This document shows, piece by piece, positions 13,469 to 14,464 of a stretch of DNA of 14,464 nt. A program made the position numbers and the translations under genes. How positions within the stretch are numbered: the stretch's first letter is position 1; each line of letters begins with the position of its first letter. The DNA lies in assembly GCA_031278075.1 (NCBI GenBank), contig JAITLE010000165.1, positions 1 to 14,464 on the forward strand, read 5' to 3'. The notes under the pieces were generated by a model that worked only from the letters and a program-made list of their open reading frames with translations, was not told where the DNA came from and ran no database searches. The stretch comes from Bifidobacteriaceae bacterium. GTDB taxonomy: Bacteria > Actinomycetota > Actinomycetes > Actinomycetales > WQXJ01.

Positions 13469-14464
13469 GTGAGCAACGGTCGGCCGACGCGTGTGCCTGA
13501 GTTGCCGGGTCTGACGGGCGGCAAAGCGCTCGGGGCCGGCGAAGACGGGGACCTTTTCCAAATGCGTGACTCGGCGACCGGCGCTCCTCGCCTGGTCCGC
13601 GTCGCGTCAGCGGAGCGTGTCTCACGCGAAGCGCGGATACTGGCGAAGCTGGCTGATTTGGACGGCATCGCGCACCTGGTGGCCGAATCCGCCGCCGCCG
13701 ACGGCCGTCCCGTGATCGTCACCCAGTTTGTGGAGGGCGCCACGATGCGCGCGACTCTTGACGCCCGCGCGCTGCCGTGGGCGCCGGCGGTCCGCGCCAC
13801 GGTGGCGTTGGCGCGGGTGATCGGCGCGATCCACGAGAGAGGCATTGTGCACGGCGGGATCCGGCCCGACCACCTGGTGCTGGCGTCGCCTGCGCCGGTG
13901 GTGATCGGGTTCGGGGAGGCCATGCCCATCGGCGGGTCGCACACCGCTTCGCCTGACCAGCGCGAATGGTCCCCGCCGCAGGTGATCGGCCGTGCCGCGC
14001 CGGCCACCCCGGACATCGACGTGTACGCCTTGGCCGCGGTCTTATACGCGCTGGTGACGCGCCGGTCGCCGGCTCGCGCGGCGCGTAAGCTGGCGCGGGA
14101 CGCGACCGCCCCGAGCGGGGCGGTCGGCTCGTGGCTGCCACCGGTGACCGCGCCTGGAGCGCCCGAGGCGTTGAACGCGGCGTTGCGGCACGCCCTCGCG
14201 CCACGCCCGGACCAGCGGTACCAGACCATGGCGGAGTTCTCCGGCGCGCTCGCGGCTGTCTTGGCCGGCGCTGAGCCGCCCGCGCCGCTGGGCGCCCAGG
14301 ATGACCCCGACCCGGTCGTCCCGGCGCCGCCCGCGGCGCCGCGGCCGCCTTCGGTCGCGCCGGAGCGGCCGCCTTCGGTCGAGCTGGCGCCGAAACCCCC
14401 GTCCTATGCGTTCCCGCCAGCGTGGTCGCCGCCTCCGGCGCCAGGCGGCCCTGCGAGCGCCGTG
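13469..14464 (+). CDS. Protein-kinase-fold protein lacking catalytic residues (pseudokinase), 3' end outside window
   Basis: The frame is open for 332 codons to the window edge. Residues about 15-265 follow the Hanks-type kinase plan: glycine loop LGAGEDGDLF (Gly22, 24, 27), VAIK-like strand RLVRVAS, helix-C SREARILAKL (Glu54), hinge TQFVEG, catalytic-loop region IVHGGIRPDHL (126-136), VVIGFGEA in place of the DFG segment (144-151), DVYALAAVLYALVT (184-197) and the end RPDQRYQTMAEF. The ATP lysine is Arg44, HRD is His-Gly-Gly, the loop Lys is Arg132, Asn is His135 and the DFG Asp is Gly147, so phosphotransfer is very unlikely. From residue 269 a proline-rich tail follows with a duplicated RPPSV motif. 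It may lead to a membrane helix or other domain beyond the window. Actinobacterial pseudokinases such as that of MviN/MurJ act as binding modules; the partner here is unknown. Confidence 0.85.
   Translation, partial: MSNGRPTRVPELPGLTGGKALGAGEDGDLFQMRDSATGAPRLVRVASAERVSREARILAKLADLDGIAHLVAESAAADGRPVIVTQFVEGATMRATLDARALPWAPAVRATVALARVIGAIHERGIVHGGIRPDHLVLASPAPVVIGFGEAMPIGGSHTASPDQREWSPPQVIGRAAPATPDIDVYALAAVLYALVTRRSPARAARKLARDATAPSGAVGSWLPPVTAPGAPEALNAALRHALAPRPDQRYQTMAEFSGALAAVLAGAEPPAPLGAQDDPDPVVPAPPAAPRPPSVAPERPPSVELAPKPPSYAFPPAWSPPPAPGGPASAV
14341..14381 (+). repeat. 17-bp direct repeat in the proline-rich tail
   Basis: GCGGCCGCCTTCGGTCG occurs at 14341-14357 and again at 14365-14381, a 24-bp period that keeps frame and encodes the twice-repeated RPPSV. 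Confidence 0.75.

Noticed and set aside
1..14464. CRISPR array, insertion sequence, integrase, toxin-antitoxin or phage genes
   Set aside because: No spaced repeats, transposase or integrase motifs, or terminal inverted repeats were seen; gene content is core metabolism and envelope.

Overview
The window is about 70% G+C, densely coding and rich in GTG starts. It looks like chromosome of a high-GC actinomycete (Actinomycetota). A WhiB-class Fe-S regulator, a DUF3499 protein, a Rv3259-type zincin-like protein, a phosphohexomutase, a Trm112 protein, ManA and SahH all lie close together. From memory this is the conserved neighbourhood around whiB2-manB-manA-sahH of mycobacteria and relatives. 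The genus cannot be named from the sequence. I found no tRNA, rRNA, CRISPR array, insertion sequence or prophage signature.

Layout. Positions 1-2030 (minus strand) hold a compact operon, wzm-wzt-glf: the membrane and ATPase halves of a polysaccharide exporter, then the start of UDP-galactopyranose mutase, cut by the window edge. Together they suggest synthesis and export of a galactofuranose-containing cell-wall or surface polymer. A 116-bp divergent region separates them from manA (plus, 2147-3358). After a GC-rich gap with possible terminator hairpins comes whiB (3620-3943). It has an unusual AT-richer, repeat-containing upstream region. Two nucleotides after whiB starts a 1078-residue protein with an N-terminal GT2 domain and a long polytopic membrane region. 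Its stop overlaps the start of a membrane-anchored secreted DUF5719-like protein (7182-9044).

A zincin-like gene (9097-9582) points the other way. It shares an 87-bp divergent promoter region with a DUF3499 gene (9670-10029). The plus strand continues with a phosphoglucomutase/phosphomannomutase (10076-11491), a 61-residue Trm112-like zinc ribbon and S-adenosylhomocysteine hydrolase (11679-13232). The last two overlap by 4 nt. A strong hairpin after sahH probably ends this unit. The final gene starts at 13469 and runs off the window. It is a protein-kinase-fold protein in which all the usual catalytic residues are replaced, so a pseudokinase, followed by a proline-rich tail.

Function. ManA and the phosphohexomutase feed hexose-phosphate and GDP-mannose metabolism. 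The GT2 fusion, DUF5719 protein and Wzm/Wzt/Glf act in envelope polysaccharide assembly. WhiB sits as regulator at the head of the envelope genes. SahH and Trm112 serve methyl-transfer metabolism. Five transcription-unit starts have a TANNNT hexamer 6-8 nt before the start codon, which suggests leaderless mRNAs. Genes inside operons or with longer leaders mostly use Shine-Dalgarno sites or stop/start overlaps. I see no clearly new defence, mobile or biosynthetic system. The points most worth a second look are the pseudokinase, the GT2-DUF5719 pair with its expanding 42-bp repeat, the whiB operator-like region and the leaderless pattern.
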